From assembly GCA_002433335.1 (NCBI GenBank), contig DJHY01000217.1, positions 1 through 9,022 on the forward strand: a stretch of 9,022 nt of DNA. The letters are read 5' to 3'. Position 1 is the first letter of the stretch. Each line of letters starts with the position of its first letter. This stretch comes from Rhodospirillaceae bacterium UBA6608 (GTDB taxonomy: Bacteria > Pseudomonadota > Alphaproteobacteria > Rhodospirillales_A > Casp-alpha2). The notes beneath the pieces were generated by a model. It worked only from the letters and a program-made list of their open reading frames with translations, made no database searches and was not told the DNA's origin. Positions 1-7,110 of this stretch are shown here, in pieces. The translations under genes were made by a program, and so were the position numbers.

Positions 1-1044
1 GGTGGTCGTCAGCCACAACGGCAGACCCAGCGGGATGAATTTGGGGTCGACCGCCAGGGACCGCCCCGCCGTCAGGGCCACGCCCATCGCGCCCTTGACC
101 GCGTCTTCCGGTTCGACCCGGAAAAAGATGTAGGACTTGTTCTTCTGCATCAGCTGTTCGGCGGCCAGCGGATTGGCCATCATCCAGGCGCGCAGGCTGG
201 GCAGGTTGACGTCCTGTAATTTCATCACGCCCTGGGCGACCAATTCGCGCCCAATCGACGAATAACGGTGCCCGTTGCGACCGGAAAAGGCCAAGCGCAC
301 ATAGCTGCCGTCGGGCATCAACACCCGGCCCGAACCCTGAACATGCAAGAAGAACAAATCGACGGCGCTGTTAACCCAAAGGATTTCAAGCTGGCGGCCG
401 CGCAGCGCCCCGTCGTTGATTTCGCGCCGGTCGAAATAGGGGACCAGACGATCACCGACCAAACGCCCGGCCAGTTGTTCGCCGCGTTTATCCGGATCGA
501 ACTTTTCAAGCTCGACCACCACGATGTCGCGCGGGCGGGAATAAACCGGATAACGATATCGCCCGTCCGGCTGCCAGCTGCCGCGCAACAAGGGTTCGTA
601 ATAGCCGGTAAACTTGCCGGTTTCCTGCTGCCCGTCGCGGGCGCGGTAGGGCCGGAAATTCCGTTCGATAAAGAATTGAAGCTGCACGGCGCTTTTTGTG
701 TTCAGGCCAGCCGCCTCGGTGCAGATGCGCTGCAGGTCACCCATGGTGCCGTGTTCCGGCAGGTAGCCGAGCATTTGATCGGCGGGCTTCTTGGCGATAA
801 CCGGGCAAGATGCCAAAAACGCCGCAATGCCGTCGGAAAGCACATCGGCGCGCCAGCCGGGCAAAGTCTTGAATTCGGCAGGTTCCAGGGTCAGCTGCGG
901 CGTGGCTTTTTCCGGCGGCTGGTAATCACCGGCGGGCAAGGCGCGGTCGATGGCGCCGCAACCGGCCAACAGGCCCGACGCCACGATCGCCAGGGCAAAC
1001 GCCCCGACGCGGGCCAAACGGTGATAGGAATTCGCCCCCGTCAT
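1..1044 (-). CDS. mltA: Membrane-bound lytic murein transglycosylase A (3' end beyond window)
   Basis: MltA cleaves the glycan strands of peptidoglycan, leaving 1,6-anhydro-muropeptides, and normally acts from the outer membrane as a lipoprotein. Reading leftward from the ATG at 1044 gives an open frame of 348 codons to the window edge. The N-terminus is a lipoprotein signal: a hydrophobic stretch at about residues 13-27 ending in a lipobox LLAGC with the acylated Cys at 29. Family-like segments follow, including GKFTGYYEP, ILWVNSAVDLFFLHVQGSGR and, near the edge, VDPKFIPLGLPLWL. The catalytic Asp region of the family lies further towards the C-terminus and is off the window. An AGGGA motif overlapping the stop of the upstream Tim44-like gene sits just before the ATG. 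With only 6 bases between the two genes, they are probably co-transcribed. The family assignment is firm; completeness cannot be judged. Confidence 0.93.
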   Translation of the reverse strand, partial: MTGANSYHRLARVGAFALAIVASGLLAGCGAIDRALPAGDYQPPEKATPQLTLEPAEFKTLPGWRADVLSDGIAAFLASCPVIAKKPADQMLGYLPEHGTMGDLQRICTEAAGLNTKSAVQLQFFIERNFRPYRARDGQQETGKFTGYYEPLLRGSWQPDGRYRYPVYSRPRDIVVVELEKFDPDKRGEQLAGRLVGDRLVPYFDRREINDGALRGRQLEILWVNSAVDLFFLHVQGSGRVLMPDGSYVRLAFSGRNGHRYSSIGRELVAQGVMKLQDVNLPSLRAWMMANPLAAEQLMQKNKSYIFFRVEPEDAVKGAMGVALTAGRSLAVDPKFIPLGLPLWLTTT

Positions 1045-1050
1045 GCGTCC

Positions 1051-1755
1051 CTAATCGGCGCTATGGGTCGCGACCAACAGCCAGTTGGGGTCGCGGGCCT
1101 TGGTATCGCGGGCAAAGGTCCAGAAATCGGTGATGGTGATGACTTCGTTCGGGTTGCCTTCGGCGACCATGCCTTCGGCATCGCGTGTCACGTTCACCTG
1201 TTCGGTCACGAACTTGACCGTGATGTTGGCGACGCGGCCTTCCATGTAGGCTTCGACGATGTCCGAGGCCTTGATGCCGACCAGCGTATCTTCGACCGTC
1301 ATGCCGTGTTCTTCGCGATCGCGGATCGCGGCTTCGAACCCGGCGTAGACACCATCGTCCAACAGGGACTGCAGGGTCTTGCGGTCGCCGGCGGCATAAG
1401 CGTCGAGGATCATTTCGAACGCGACACGCGCGCCCGCCAGGAATTCGGTGGGATCGAAATCGGGATCGGCGACGCGGATCTGCACCAGGCCGTTTTCGAC
1501 CGTGCCTTCGGTGGCGAAGGCATTGGGGTCGGCCTTGGCCGCCTCGGCGTCGTCGGCCTGGCGGTCGGGCAGGGAGATCACGTTGTCCTCGCCATCGTTG
1601 TTGGCGGCATCCGGCGACACCGGTTTGAACGGGTCACGATGCCCGCTGCCGTCATGGCCGTCGCGCCGCCCCAACACGCTGCGCAGGCGCAGCACGAAGA
1701 ACGCCGCGACCATGGCGATCAAAATAATGTCGATAAACTGGAAACCGCCGCCCAT
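1051..1755 (-). CDS. Tim44-like domain inner-membrane protein (TimA type)
   Basis: This 234-residue protein starts with a short N-terminus and one membrane segment (about residues 7-24), followed by basic residues (RLRSVLGRR). A hydrophilic, acidic linker runs to about residue 95, and a Tim44-like domain covers about 97-231, ending in a typical FWTFARD...PNWLLVAT segment. The domain is related to the C-terminal, lipid-binding part of mitochondrial Tim44. The bacterial homologue in Caulobacter (TimA) is membrane-associated, and its exact role is unsettled. The gene is the likely first member of a two-gene unit with mltA, which begins 6 bases after its stop. It lies divergently from fxsA and close to secB, a common alphaproteobacterial arrangement. 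The only Shine-Dalgarno-like sequence before the ATG is a modest GGGAA. Confidence 0.88.
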   Translation of the reverse strand: MGGGFQFIDIILIAMVAAFFVLRLRSVLGRRDGHDGSGHRDPFKPVSPDAANNDGEDNVISLPDRQADDAEAAKADPNAFATEGTVENGLVQIRVADPDFDPTEFLAGARVAFEMILDAYAAGDRKTLQSLLDDGVYAGFEAAIRDREEHGMTVEDTLVGIKASDIVEAYMEGRVANITVKFVTEQVNVTRDAEGMVAEGNPNEVITITDFWTFARDTKARDPNWLLVATHSAD

Positions 1756-1923
1756 ATTTATTCCCGGACCTTTTGTTCAAACCCATCCCGCGACAGTGCG
1801 GTCGGGTTCGGAACGCCGCAGCGGCTGGACCCGCCATCGGCACCCGTGGTTTAACTTTCAACGCGTCCCTTTGCGGCGCAAGGTTAGCTGCTCCCCGGTT
1901 CCAGGTCCAGCAAAGCCCAAAAC

Positions 1924-1938
1924 CCGGCGCAACGCCGG
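1924..1938. repeat. Short inverted repeat upstream of fxsA
   Basis: Perfect 6-base arms CCGGCG and CGCCGG are separated by CAA. The symmetry extends to flanking AA/TT if one C is bulged. It lies about 20 bases upstream of the candidate -10 hexamer of fxsA. No T-run follows, so it is not a typical intrinsic terminator. It could be an operator or simply a GC-rich coincidence. Confidence 0.35.
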
Positions 1939-1958
1939 TTAACGCATTTGGGTCCTGA

Positions 1959-1964
1959 CATAAT
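1959..1964 (+). promoter_or_regulatory. Candidate -10 element for fxsA
   Basis: CATAAT matches the sigma-70 -10 consensus at five of six positions. No good -35 hexamer stands at the standard distance. A start of transcription near 1971 would lie downstream of the ATG at 1968 but upstream of the GTG at 1989, which agrees with GTG as the real fxsA start. Confidence 0.3.
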
Positions 1965-1988
1965 CGTATGAGGGAAGAAGTACAACCC

Positions 1989-2540
1989 GTGGCCTTGATC
2001 ATTCTGTTGCTGTTTATCGCCGTACCGATCATCGAAATCGGCTTGTTCGTTCAGGTCGGGGGGCTGATCGGCCTTTGGCCGACCCTGGCCGTGGTCATTT
2101 TGACCGCATTCCTGGGCACGGCCCTGTTACGCCAACAGGGTTTGGGGACTTTGCGCCGGGTTCAGGAAAACCTGGCCCAGAACCGCATTCCGGTGCAGGA
2201 AATGTTCGACGGTCTGTGCCTGTTGATGGCGGGGGCGCTGTTGTTGACGCCCGGATTCATGACCGACGCCTTCGGGTTCCTGTTGTTCATCCCGCCGTTT
2301 CGCGCCGCCGCCGCCCGGGCCATCGGGCAATATGTCCTGAGCCGCGGTCAGGTTCACGTTTCGACCGCCGGCATGGGATCGGGCCCCGATGGGGATTATG
2401 CCTATCGCACCGAACAACATTACGGGCCCGGCAACAGAGCCAACGGCGGAACCGTTATCGACGGCGATTTCGAAGAAATCGACCCCGAGGCCCCCGCGAT
2501 TTCCGGCAAACCGGATCAGAACAGGCGCGGCGACCAATAG
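1989..2540 (+). CDS. fxsA: FxsA family membrane protein
   Basis: FxsA is a small cytoplasmic-membrane protein, named in E. coli for suppressing F-exclusion of phage T7; its cellular function is not well understood. From the GTG at 1989 the product has 183 residues, with hydrophobic segments at about 2-23, 26-47 and 74-102. It carries the family segments PIIEIGLFVQVG near the N-terminus and GALLLTPGFMTD at about 82-93. A hydrophilic tail contains VIDGDFEEIDP, resembling the tail of alphaproteobacterial members. The frame could also start at the ATG at 1968, but that codon has no Shine-Dalgarno sequence. An AGGGAAGAAG stretch at 1971-1980 precedes the GTG, and the GTG start places the first membrane segment at the very N-terminus, as in relatives. 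It is followed 76 bases later by secB on the same strand. Confidence 0.9.
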   Translation: MALIILLLFIAVPIIEIGLFVQVGGLIGLWPTLAVVILTAFLGTALLRQQGLGTLRRVQENLAQNRIPVQEMFDGLCLLMAGALLLTPGFMTDAFGFLLFIPPFRAAAARAIGQYVLSRGQVHVSTAGMGSGPDGDYAYRTEQHYGPGNRANGGTVIDGDFEEIDPEAPAISGKPDQNRRGDQ

Positions 2541-2552
2541 TCGGCGAAACCC

Positions 2553-2581
2553 TTGGCGGTTGTTCCACAATCCGATACATG
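2553..2581 (+). promoter_or_regulatory. Possible secB promoter
   Basis: TTGGCG at 2553-2558 and TACATG at 2576-2581 are separated by 17 bases in the 76-base gap between fxsA and secB. The match to sigma-70 consensus is only moderate (four and three of six positions). secB could equally be read through from fxsA. Confidence 0.25.
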
Positions 2582-2616
2582 GTAGCCAGCAATCCGCCTT
2601 TTACAGGGAGATACTC

Positions 2617-3108
2617 ATGAGCGACGAAATCATCGGCGGCACGGACGAAGTCAAAGAAGGCGATCAGGTTCCCCTGGTCATCCACGGTCAATACATCAAG
2701 GATTTGTCCTTCGAGGTGCCGGGCGCGCCGCAAGTCTTCCTGGAAGCGCCGAAAGGCCAGCCGGAAATGAACCTGAACCTGGACGTTCAGGTCGAAGGTC
2801 TGGCGGAAGACGTGTTCGAAACCGTCCTGGACATCAAGGCCGAGAGCAAGGTCAACGGCCAGGTCGCTTATATCGTCGAGCTGAAATACGCCGGCCTGTT
2901 CACGCTGCGTGTGCCGGAACAGCATCGCGCGCCGATGCTGTTCGTCGAATGCCCGCGCCTGATGTTCCCGTTCGCCCGTGCGATCCTGTCGGACGTGACC
3001 CGCGACGGCGGTTTCCAGCCGTTGATCCTTGGCCCGATCGATTTCGCGGCTTTGTATCAGGAAAACGTCGGCAAGCTGCAGACGCAGGCCCGGGGCGGCA
3101 CGGCCTAA
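2617..3108 (+). CDS. secB: Protein-export chaperone SecB
   Basis: SecB is a cytoplasmic tetrameric chaperone that keeps secretory preproteins unfolded and hands them to SecA at the SecYEG translocon. The product has 163 residues, close to the 155 of E. coli SecB. The family core is plain: a beta-rich N-terminal half (YIKDLSFEVPGAP at about 26-38), then VECPRLMFPFAR at about 110-121 and GGFQPLILGPIDFAALY at about 131-147, which match the dimer/tetramer helix and C-terminal segments of the family. The ATG at 2617 is fixed by AGGGAG at 2605-2610, six bases upstream. A longer in-frame extension beginning inside fxsA is not family-like. The gene ends in an intrinsic terminator and converges on dnaQ. 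Confidence 0.97.
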   Translation: MSDEIIGGTDEVKEGDQVPLVIHGQYIKDLSFEVPGAPQVFLEAPKGQPEMNLNLDVQVEGLAEDVFETVLDIKAESKVNGQVAYIVELKYAGLFTLRVPEQHRAPMLFVECPRLMFPFARAILSDVTRDGGFQPLILGPIDFAALYQENVGKLQTQARGGTA

Positions 3109-3128
3109 GGCCGCCTTCCCCGCTTTTT
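3091..3128 (+). terminator. Intrinsic terminator of secB
   Basis: A GC-rich imperfect hairpin begins in the last codons of secB. Outer CGGGG/CCCCG pairs and inner GGCC/GGCC pairs enclose TAA, with a mismatched internal loop between them. The stem ends at about 3122 and is followed by CTTTTT. The secB stop codon sits in the loop, and the T-run reaches the stop codon of convergent dnaQ. No T-run follows on the minus strand, so it should act rightward only. Confidence 0.65.
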
Positions 3129-3792
3129 ATCGGGCCCAGACCGGGTCCGACAATTTTTCCATGAACGCTTGATGCGCCGCCTCCTCTTCGGGGAGGGGCG
3201 CATGCGCGCGTGGCGGGCGGACGACCCGCTCGACCGTCACCGCATCGACCTGCGCTTCCGCGGCCAGTTCCAAATCGGGCTGACGGCCGCCGATCAGTTC
3301 CAGATAGACCTCGGCCAGAAGCTGCGCATCCTTCAACGCGCCGTGCAGTTCGCGGTGGGAAATGTCGATCTGGAACCGTTTACACAATGCATCCAGGCTG
3401 GCGCCCGCGCCGGGGAAACGTTTGCGCGCCATCGGGACGGTATCGACCGCCTGCGCCAACGGGATCGACGGGCGTTTGAGCCGCGCCAGTTCCGCATTGA
3501 TGAAACCCATGTCGAACGTGGCGTTATGGATGATCAACGGCGCATCGCCGACGAAATCGACGAAGGCATCGGCGATGTCGGCGAATACCGGGTAATCCGA
3601 CAGGAATTGTTCCGACAGACCGTGGACGTTGAACGCCTCGATCGGCATGTCCCGTTCCGGGTTGATGTACTGGTGATAGGACTCGCCGGTGGCCAGATGA
3701 TTGACCAATTCGATACAGCCGATTTCGACGATGCGATGCCCGCTTAGGGGATCAAGCCCGGTCGTTTCCGTATCCAGCACCACTTCCCGCAT
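3127..3792 (-). CDS. dnaQ: DNA polymerase III epsilon subunit (3'-5' proofreading exonuclease)
   Basis: Epsilon removes misincorporated nucleotides as part of the Pol III core. This 221-residue protein carries the complete DEDDh exonuclease set: Exo I DTETTG with D7 and E9, Exo II HNATFDMGF with D94, and Exo III HGALKDAQLLAEVY with H150 and D155. The segment FPGAGASLDALCKRF at about 126-140 is typical of DnaQ. The C-terminal 45 or so residues would include the region that contacts the alpha subunit. The ATG is supported by AGGAG ending seven bases upstream. It is the last gene of the leftward cluster, 46 bases after coaE, and its stop abuts the secB terminator. Confidence 0.96.
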   Translation of the reverse strand: MREVVLDTETTGLDPLSGHRIVEIGCIELVNHLATGESYHQYINPERDMPIEAFNVHGLSEQFLSDYPVFADIADAFVDFVGDAPLIIHNATFDMGFINAELARLKRPSIPLAQAVDTVPMARKRFPGAGASLDALCKRFQIDISHRELHGALKDAQLLAEVYLELIGGRQPDLELAAEAQVDAVTVERVVRPPRAHAPLPEEEAAHQAFMEKLSDPVWAR

Positions 3793-3838
3793 GGCGTTTC
3801 TCCTGTTCCTGCCCAGATAAATTAGGGCGATCAGCCGA

Positions 3839-4474
3839 TCACCAGTTACGCGAGGGGCCCCAGACCCGTCCTTTACGATTGGTCTCGTTTCCGGCGATCA
3901 GTTTGACGATCGCCTTCAATTGCCGCAAGGCCGGTGCCCGTCCGATCCCGGTATTGACCGCGAAATCGGCAAGCCAGACCTTTTCCCGCGCCGGAACCTG
4001 ACGGTCAAGTATGGCTTGGAATTTTTCAGGCGTCATGCCGGGTCGGGCCAGAACACGGCGGCGTTGAATCGCGTCGCGGCAATGAACGACCAACACCGCG
4101 TCGCAACGCGCATCGCCACCGGTTTCGAACAATAAGGGGATGTCCAACACCACGACCGGCGCATGACGCCGCGCGCAGGCGGCAAGAAATCGATATTCGG
4201 CCCGGCGAACCAGGGGGTGAAGGATCGCTTCCAGCCGCTTCAACGCGGCATCGTCGTTCAACACCCGCGCGCCCAAGGCCTGGCGATCGACCGCCCCATC
4301 CTTGACCGCGCCGGGAAAAGCAGCTTCGACCGCCGAGACCGCGGCCCCGCCCCGCCCGGTCAAGCGATGTACGGCGGCATCCGCATCGTGCACCGGTAAA
4401 CCCAGTTGGCGGAGTTGCGCCGCCGCGGTCGATTTTCCCATGCCGATAGAGCCGGTCAGGCCAAGGATGAACAT
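3839..4474 (-). CDS. coaE: Dephospho-CoA kinase
   Basis: CoaE phosphorylates the 3'-hydroxyl of dephospho-CoA with ATP, the last step of coenzyme A synthesis, in the cytosol. The 211-residue length is normal. The P-loop GSIGMGKS lies at residues 8-15, followed by the substrate-side HDADAAVH at about 29-36. The family motif DIPLLFETG is at 111-119, and the lid and adenine-binding part ILDRQVPAREKVWLADFAV is at about 155-173. It lies between aroE (15-base gap) and dnaQ (46-base gap) on the same strand and is likely co-transcribed with both. Confidence 0.96.
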   Translation of the reverse strand: MFILGLTGSIGMGKSTAAAQLRQLGLPVHDADAAVHRLTGRGGAAVSAVEAAFPGAVKDGAVDRQALGARVLNDDAALKRLEAILHPLVRRAEYRFLAACARRHAPVVVLDIPLLFETGGDARCDAVLVVHCRDAIQRRRVLARPGMTPEKFQAILDRQVPAREKVWLADFAVNTGIGRAPALRQLKAIVKLIAGNETNRKGRVWGPSRNW

Positions 4475-4489
4475 CGCCCGACGCCCCGG

Positions 4490-5341
4490 TCAGCCGCCGT
4501 CGAGGCGGGAGAGGATCCGCGCCCGCAAATCGCCCGTGACTTGTGGGGCCTGGCCGAACCAAGCTTCGAACCCGGGCCGGGCCTGATGCAGCAACATGCC
4601 CAAACCGTCGACGACGGGATTGCCGCGCGCCCGCGCAGCCGCCAGCAAATCCGTTTCCAACGGCACGTAGACGATATCATTAACCAGCGCCGTCACCGGC
4701 AAGGCCGATAAATCGATCTCAAGCACGCCTTTGCCGGTCATGCCCTGGGTCGTGGTGTTGACCAACAGATTGGCCCCGTTCAGTCGCGCCGCCCGATCAT
4801 CCCAATCATCGACGGCAATCGGGCCGCCCAACTCGGCGGCCAGGCGTTCAGCCCGTTCGCGGGTTCGGTTGAGCAAGCGGATCTCCGGCACCCCGGCGTC
4901 GATCAAGGCGACGATTACCGCCCGCGCCGCACCGCCGGCCCCAAGCACGACCGCCGGTCCGGCGGGGGGGTTCCATCCGGGCGCGCCGTCTTTCAGATTT
5001 TCCAGAAAACCGAAGCCGTCCGTATTTGTGCCGAACAACCGCCCGTCTTCTCCGACGATGATGGTATTGACCGCACCGATCCGGCGGGCCAGGGCATCGG
5101 CCTCGTCGACGGCGGCTAGGGCCGCCTCTTTATGGGGCACGGTCACATTGGCGCCGCGAAATCCCATTTTCGGCAGGGCGGCGACAACCTGGGCAAAATC
5201 CTCGGGCGCCACGGGCAGGGGGACATAAGCGCCGTCGATCCCCAACGTTTCCAGCCAATGGCCATGCAACACCGGCGACAAGGAATGGGCCACCGGCCAT
5301 CCCATCACGCCTGCCAGTTTCGCTTTTCCGGTTATGCTCAT
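4490..5341 (-). CDS. aroE: Shikimate dehydrogenase (NADP+)
   Basis: AroE reduces 3-dehydroshikimate to shikimate with NADPH in the chorismate pathway. From the ATG at 5341 the protein has 283 residues. It shows the shikimate-binding HSLSP at 19-23, NVTVPHK with the catalytic Lys at 71, NTDGFGF with the partner Asp at 108, the nucleotide-binding GAGGAAR at 134-140, and NRTRERA at about 158-164, where basic residues favour NADP. The C-terminal GLGMLLHQARPGFEAWFG is also typical. A 47-residue longer frame reaching 5482 would run into maf and encode cysteine-rich sequence unlike the family, so it was not used. Only a weak GGA-type ribosome-binding site is visible. The gene begins 34 bases after maf ends. 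Confidence 0.96.
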   Translation of the reverse strand: MSITGKAKLAGVMGWPVAHSLSPVLHGHWLETLGIDGAYVPLPVAPEDFAQVVAALPKMGFRGANVTVPHKEAALAAVDEADALARRIGAVNTIIVGEDGRLFGTNTDGFGFLENLKDGAPGWNPPAGPAVVLGAGGAARAVIVALIDAGVPEIRLLNRTRERAERLAAELGGPIAVDDWDDRAARLNGANLLVNTTTQGMTGKGVLEIDLSALPVTALVNDIVYVPLETDLLAAARARGNPVVDGLGMLLHQARPGFEAWFGQAPQVTGDLRARILSRLDGG

Positions 5342-5375
5342 CGTCTTCGTCCGTCGTTCGCCAAGCGCCGGGTGG

Positions 5376-6002
5376 TCAGGCCAACAGGCCCGGCGCGGGA
5401 ATATGCAACCGCCGCAGCGTATCCAGCAGGGACAGCAACGGCAAACCCAAGATCGAGAAATAATCGCCATCGATATCGGCAAACAACTGAGAACCCAGAC
5501 CCTCTAGCTGGTACGCCCCGACGGACGTCAGAACCGCATCGCCGGCACGATCCAAATAATCGGCAATCGCATCTTCGGTCAGGGGGCGCATGATCAGATG
5601 CGCGGTCGAAACGTGACGCCAAAGCTCCGCGCCGTCACGAACGATCACCACCGCCCCGAACAGGCGATGGTCCCGGCCCGATAGCTGGCGCAGGGTTTGC
5701 GCCGCCGCCGCCCGATCCACGGGTTTGCGCAATGACATACCATCAAGATCGAGCATTTGATCCGCGCCGATCACCCATTTCCCCGGATGGCGCGCGGAAA
5801 CAAGGGTCGCCTTGGCCAAGGCCAAGGCTTCGGCAACCTCCGGCGTTTCCATACCGGCGACGCGGCAATCGGCCTCGATCTTCGGCTCATTCACATCCGC
5901 CGGATCGATCTCGAACGCCAACCCCGCACCTTCAAGGATATCGGCGCGAACACGGCTGCCCGATGCCAGGATCAAAGACGGCGCGGCGGCTGTCTCGATC
6001 AT
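5376..6002 (-). CDS. maf: Maf family nucleoside triphosphate pyrophosphatase
   Basis: Maf proteins hydrolyse non-canonical or modified nucleoside triphosphates (dTTP/UTP or m7GTP, depending on subgroup) to the monophosphate and have also been tied to septum formation. The 208-residue product has the N-terminal LILASGSRVR at 10-19 (usual SxSPRR motif, here with Val for Pro), the family Lys at about 64, the catalytic Asp in GADQ at 79-82, RKP at 92-94, and SVGAYQLEGLGSQLF in the C-terminal half. The GADQ and GAYQLEG variants make substrate prediction from sequence uncertain. Its ATG overlaps the stop of the upstream PPSR gene as ATGA, and no clear Shine-Dalgarno sequence precedes it, suggesting translational coupling. 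Confidence 0.92.
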   Translation of the reverse strand: MIETAAAPSLILASGSRVRADILEGAGLAFEIDPADVNEPKIEADCRVAGMETPEVAEALALAKATLVSARHPGKWVIGADQMLDLDGMSLRKPVDRAAAAQTLRQLSGRDHRLFGAVVIVRDGAELWRHVSTAHLIMRPLTEDAIADYLDRAGDAVLTSVGAYQLEGLGSQLFADIDGDYFSILGLPLLSLLDTLRRLHIPAPGLLA

Positions 6003-6829
6003 GAAGACTGCGTCAGGGCCGCACCGTGCCGCTGATTATAAAGTTGAATCACATTGGCCGCCGTTTCCTCGATGGACTTTCGAGTCACGTTGATGACCGG
6101 CCATTCGTATTTGGAAAAAACGCGGCGGGCTTCCGTGATTTCCTTCGACACCATGTCCAGGTCGACATAATCGGTGTTTTCATCCTGATCCAACAAGCGC
6201 AACCGCTGGCGGCGGATTTCGACCAAACGGCGGGGGTCCTTGGTCAAACCGACGACCAACGGATTGGTCAACTTGAACAGATCGTCGGGCAGGGGCACGC
6301 CGGGTACGAACGGCACGTTCGCCGTTTTCAGCCCCCGGTTCGCAAGGTAAACGCTGGTCGGTGTCTTGGACGTGCGCGATACGCCGACCAGAACCACATC
6401 CGCATTATCCAAGTCCCAAGTGGATTGGCCGTCATCGTGGCTCAGGGCGAAATGCATGGCTTCGATCCGATCGAAGTATTCCGCATCCATCACGTGCTGG
6501 CGACCCGGTCGGGCCCGGACCTTGGCATTGAAATAAGCACCCATCGCACCCAAAACCGGATCGAGCACCGGCGTATGCGGAACCAACAGGCGGCGGCAAC
6601 CGTCTTCCAAATGCTGGCGCAAATCTTCATGAACCAGGGTGTAAAGGACCATGCCAGGCTGATCATGGACGATCGACAGGATTTGATCGATCTGGTCGGT
6701 ACTGCGAACCATGCTCCACATATGTTCCTTGGCATTGACGCCATCGAACTGCGCCAAGCAGGCACGGGCGACCATGGTCACGGTTTCACCCGTGCTGTCC
6801 GAAATCAGATGAAGATGGAATTCTTTCAC
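5999..6829 (-). CDS. Pyruvate phosphate dikinase regulatory protein (PPSR/DUF299 family)
   Basis: Members of this family are bifunctional: they inactivate pyruvate phosphate dikinase or PEP synthase by ADP-dependent phosphorylation of a Thr, and reactivate it by Pi-dependent dephosphorylation. The N-terminus FHLHLISDSTGET and the P-loop-like GVSRTSKT (about residues 149-156 from the GTG start) are diagnostic. Which of the two enzymes is the target cannot be decided from the window. The frame is open back to an ATG at 6916, but that start adds 29 residues with no family match and runs through a perfect DnaA box. A GTG at 6829 preceded by GGAG gives 276 residues, a normal family length, and starts just before the conserved FHLHL. 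This gene, the RP001 homologue, next to hemE is the known flank of alphaproteobacterial origins. Confidence 0.93.
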   Translation of the reverse strand: MKEFHLHLISDSTGETVTMVARACLAQFDGVNAKEHMWSMVRSTDQIDQILSIVHDQPGMVLYTLVHEDLRQHLEDGCRRLLVPHTPVLDPVLGAMGAYFNAKVRARPGRQHVMDAEYFDRIEAMHFALSHDDGQSTWDLDNADVVLVGVSRTSKTPTSVYLANRGLKTANVPFVPGVPLPDDLFKLTNPLVVGLTKDPRRLVEIRRQRLRLLDQDENTDYVDLDMVSKEITEARRVFSKYEWPVINVTRKSIEETAANVIQLYNQRHGAALTQSS

Positions 6830-6840
6830 GGGCGGGGAAA

Positions 6841-6844
6841 CTCC
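6841..6844 (-). promoter_or_regulatory. Ribosome-binding site deciding the PPSR gene start
   Basis: GGAG on the minus strand lies 11 bases before the GTG at 6829. The alternative ATG at 6916 is preceded directly by an in-frame TGA and has no comparable site. Confidence 0.55.
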
Positions 6845-6895
6845 GGCTCGGGTGGGATAACTCCGGCACAAACGCTGTATGAAATCGGGATGGAT

Positions 6896-6904
6896 TGTGG
6901 ATAA
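6896..6904 (-). promoter_or_regulatory. DnaA box, perfect consensus
   Basis: The minus strand reads TTATCCACA, identical to the high-affinity DnaA box of E. coli. It lies 67 bases upstream of the PPSR gene's GTG start, so DnaA bound here could also affect that gene's transcription. Confidence 0.85.
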
Positions 6905-6912
6905 CCACGGGG

Positions 6913-6921
6913 TCATTCACA
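6913..6921 (+). promoter_or_regulatory. Weak DnaA-like box
   Basis: TCATTCACA differs from the relaxed TTATNCACA consensus only at position 2. It stands 8 bases from the perfect box and in opposite orientation, which would suit cooperative binding. Confidence 0.4.
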
Positions 6922-6987
6922 GGCTATGGGTTTTCCGCCCGATGACCGTTCATGGATACACAGGCAGACAGCCGGTGTACAACACAA

Positions 6988-7040
6988 TTCATCCCTTTTC
7001 GAAGCGGTGACAACTGTTGGAACCACTCTTGTTCATCCCT
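6988..7040 (+). repeat. Direct repeat of TTCATCCCT inside the origin region
   Basis: The nonamer TTCATCCCT occurs at 6988-6996 and 7032-7040, each followed by a T-rich run ending in TTTTC or TTTTTC. The 44-base period is close to four helical turns, placing both copies on the same DNA face. It matches no origin motif I know; chance is possible. Confidence 0.4.
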
Positions 7041-7079
7041 GTTTTTCCCGCTCTCCAGAGCAAGTCGGGAAGATAGACG

Positions 7080-7092
7080 AATCAAACGATTA
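7080..7092 (+). promoter_or_regulatory. IHF-binding consensus match (13/13)
   Basis: AATCAAACGATTA fits WATCAANNNNTTR at every position. It lies between the left (6896, 6913) and right (7111, 7156) DnaA boxes, where an IHF bend would bring the two groups together as in other origins. It overlaps a GANTC site at 7079-7083. Confidence 0.6.
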
Positions 7093-7110
7093 GAATTGTT
7101 GTTAGCGAGT

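Larger units (their letters stand above)
1756..1988. other. Divergent intergenic region between the Tim44-like gene and fxsA
   Basis: This spacer must hold the promoters of both divergent units. I see a CATAAT hexamer at 1959-1964 that could be the -10 element of fxsA, a compact inverted repeat at 1924-1938, and a smaller one at 1871-1881 (TTGCG-G-CGCAA). No convincing -35 element or leftward promoter could be picked out. The open frames crossing the region are antisense or out-of-frame shadows without family-like sequence. Confidence 0.5.

Noticed and set aside
268..1854. Long plus-strand open frame of 528 codons
   Set aside because: It runs antisense to mltA and the Tim44-like gene, both of which match families; its translation has no family-like sequence. 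It is a product of GC-rich third positions.
5342..5482. N-terminal extension of aroE
   Set aside because: The 47 extra residues are Cys/Trp/Arg-rich, overlap maf in another frame and precede a normal AroE N-terminus.
6852..6860. GTGGGATAA as a further DnaA box
   Set aside because: On the minus strand it reads TTATCCCAC, with three mismatches to the consensus, and it lies just upstream of the PPSR ribosome-binding site.
6026..6904. Plus-strand open frame of 292 codons over the PPSR gene
   Set aside because: Antisense to a gene with clear P-loop and family motifs; its own product is not recognisable.
7090..7105. TTAG...GTTAG as a CtrA site
   Set aside because: Each half-site carries a mismatch and the spacing is 8 rather than 7.
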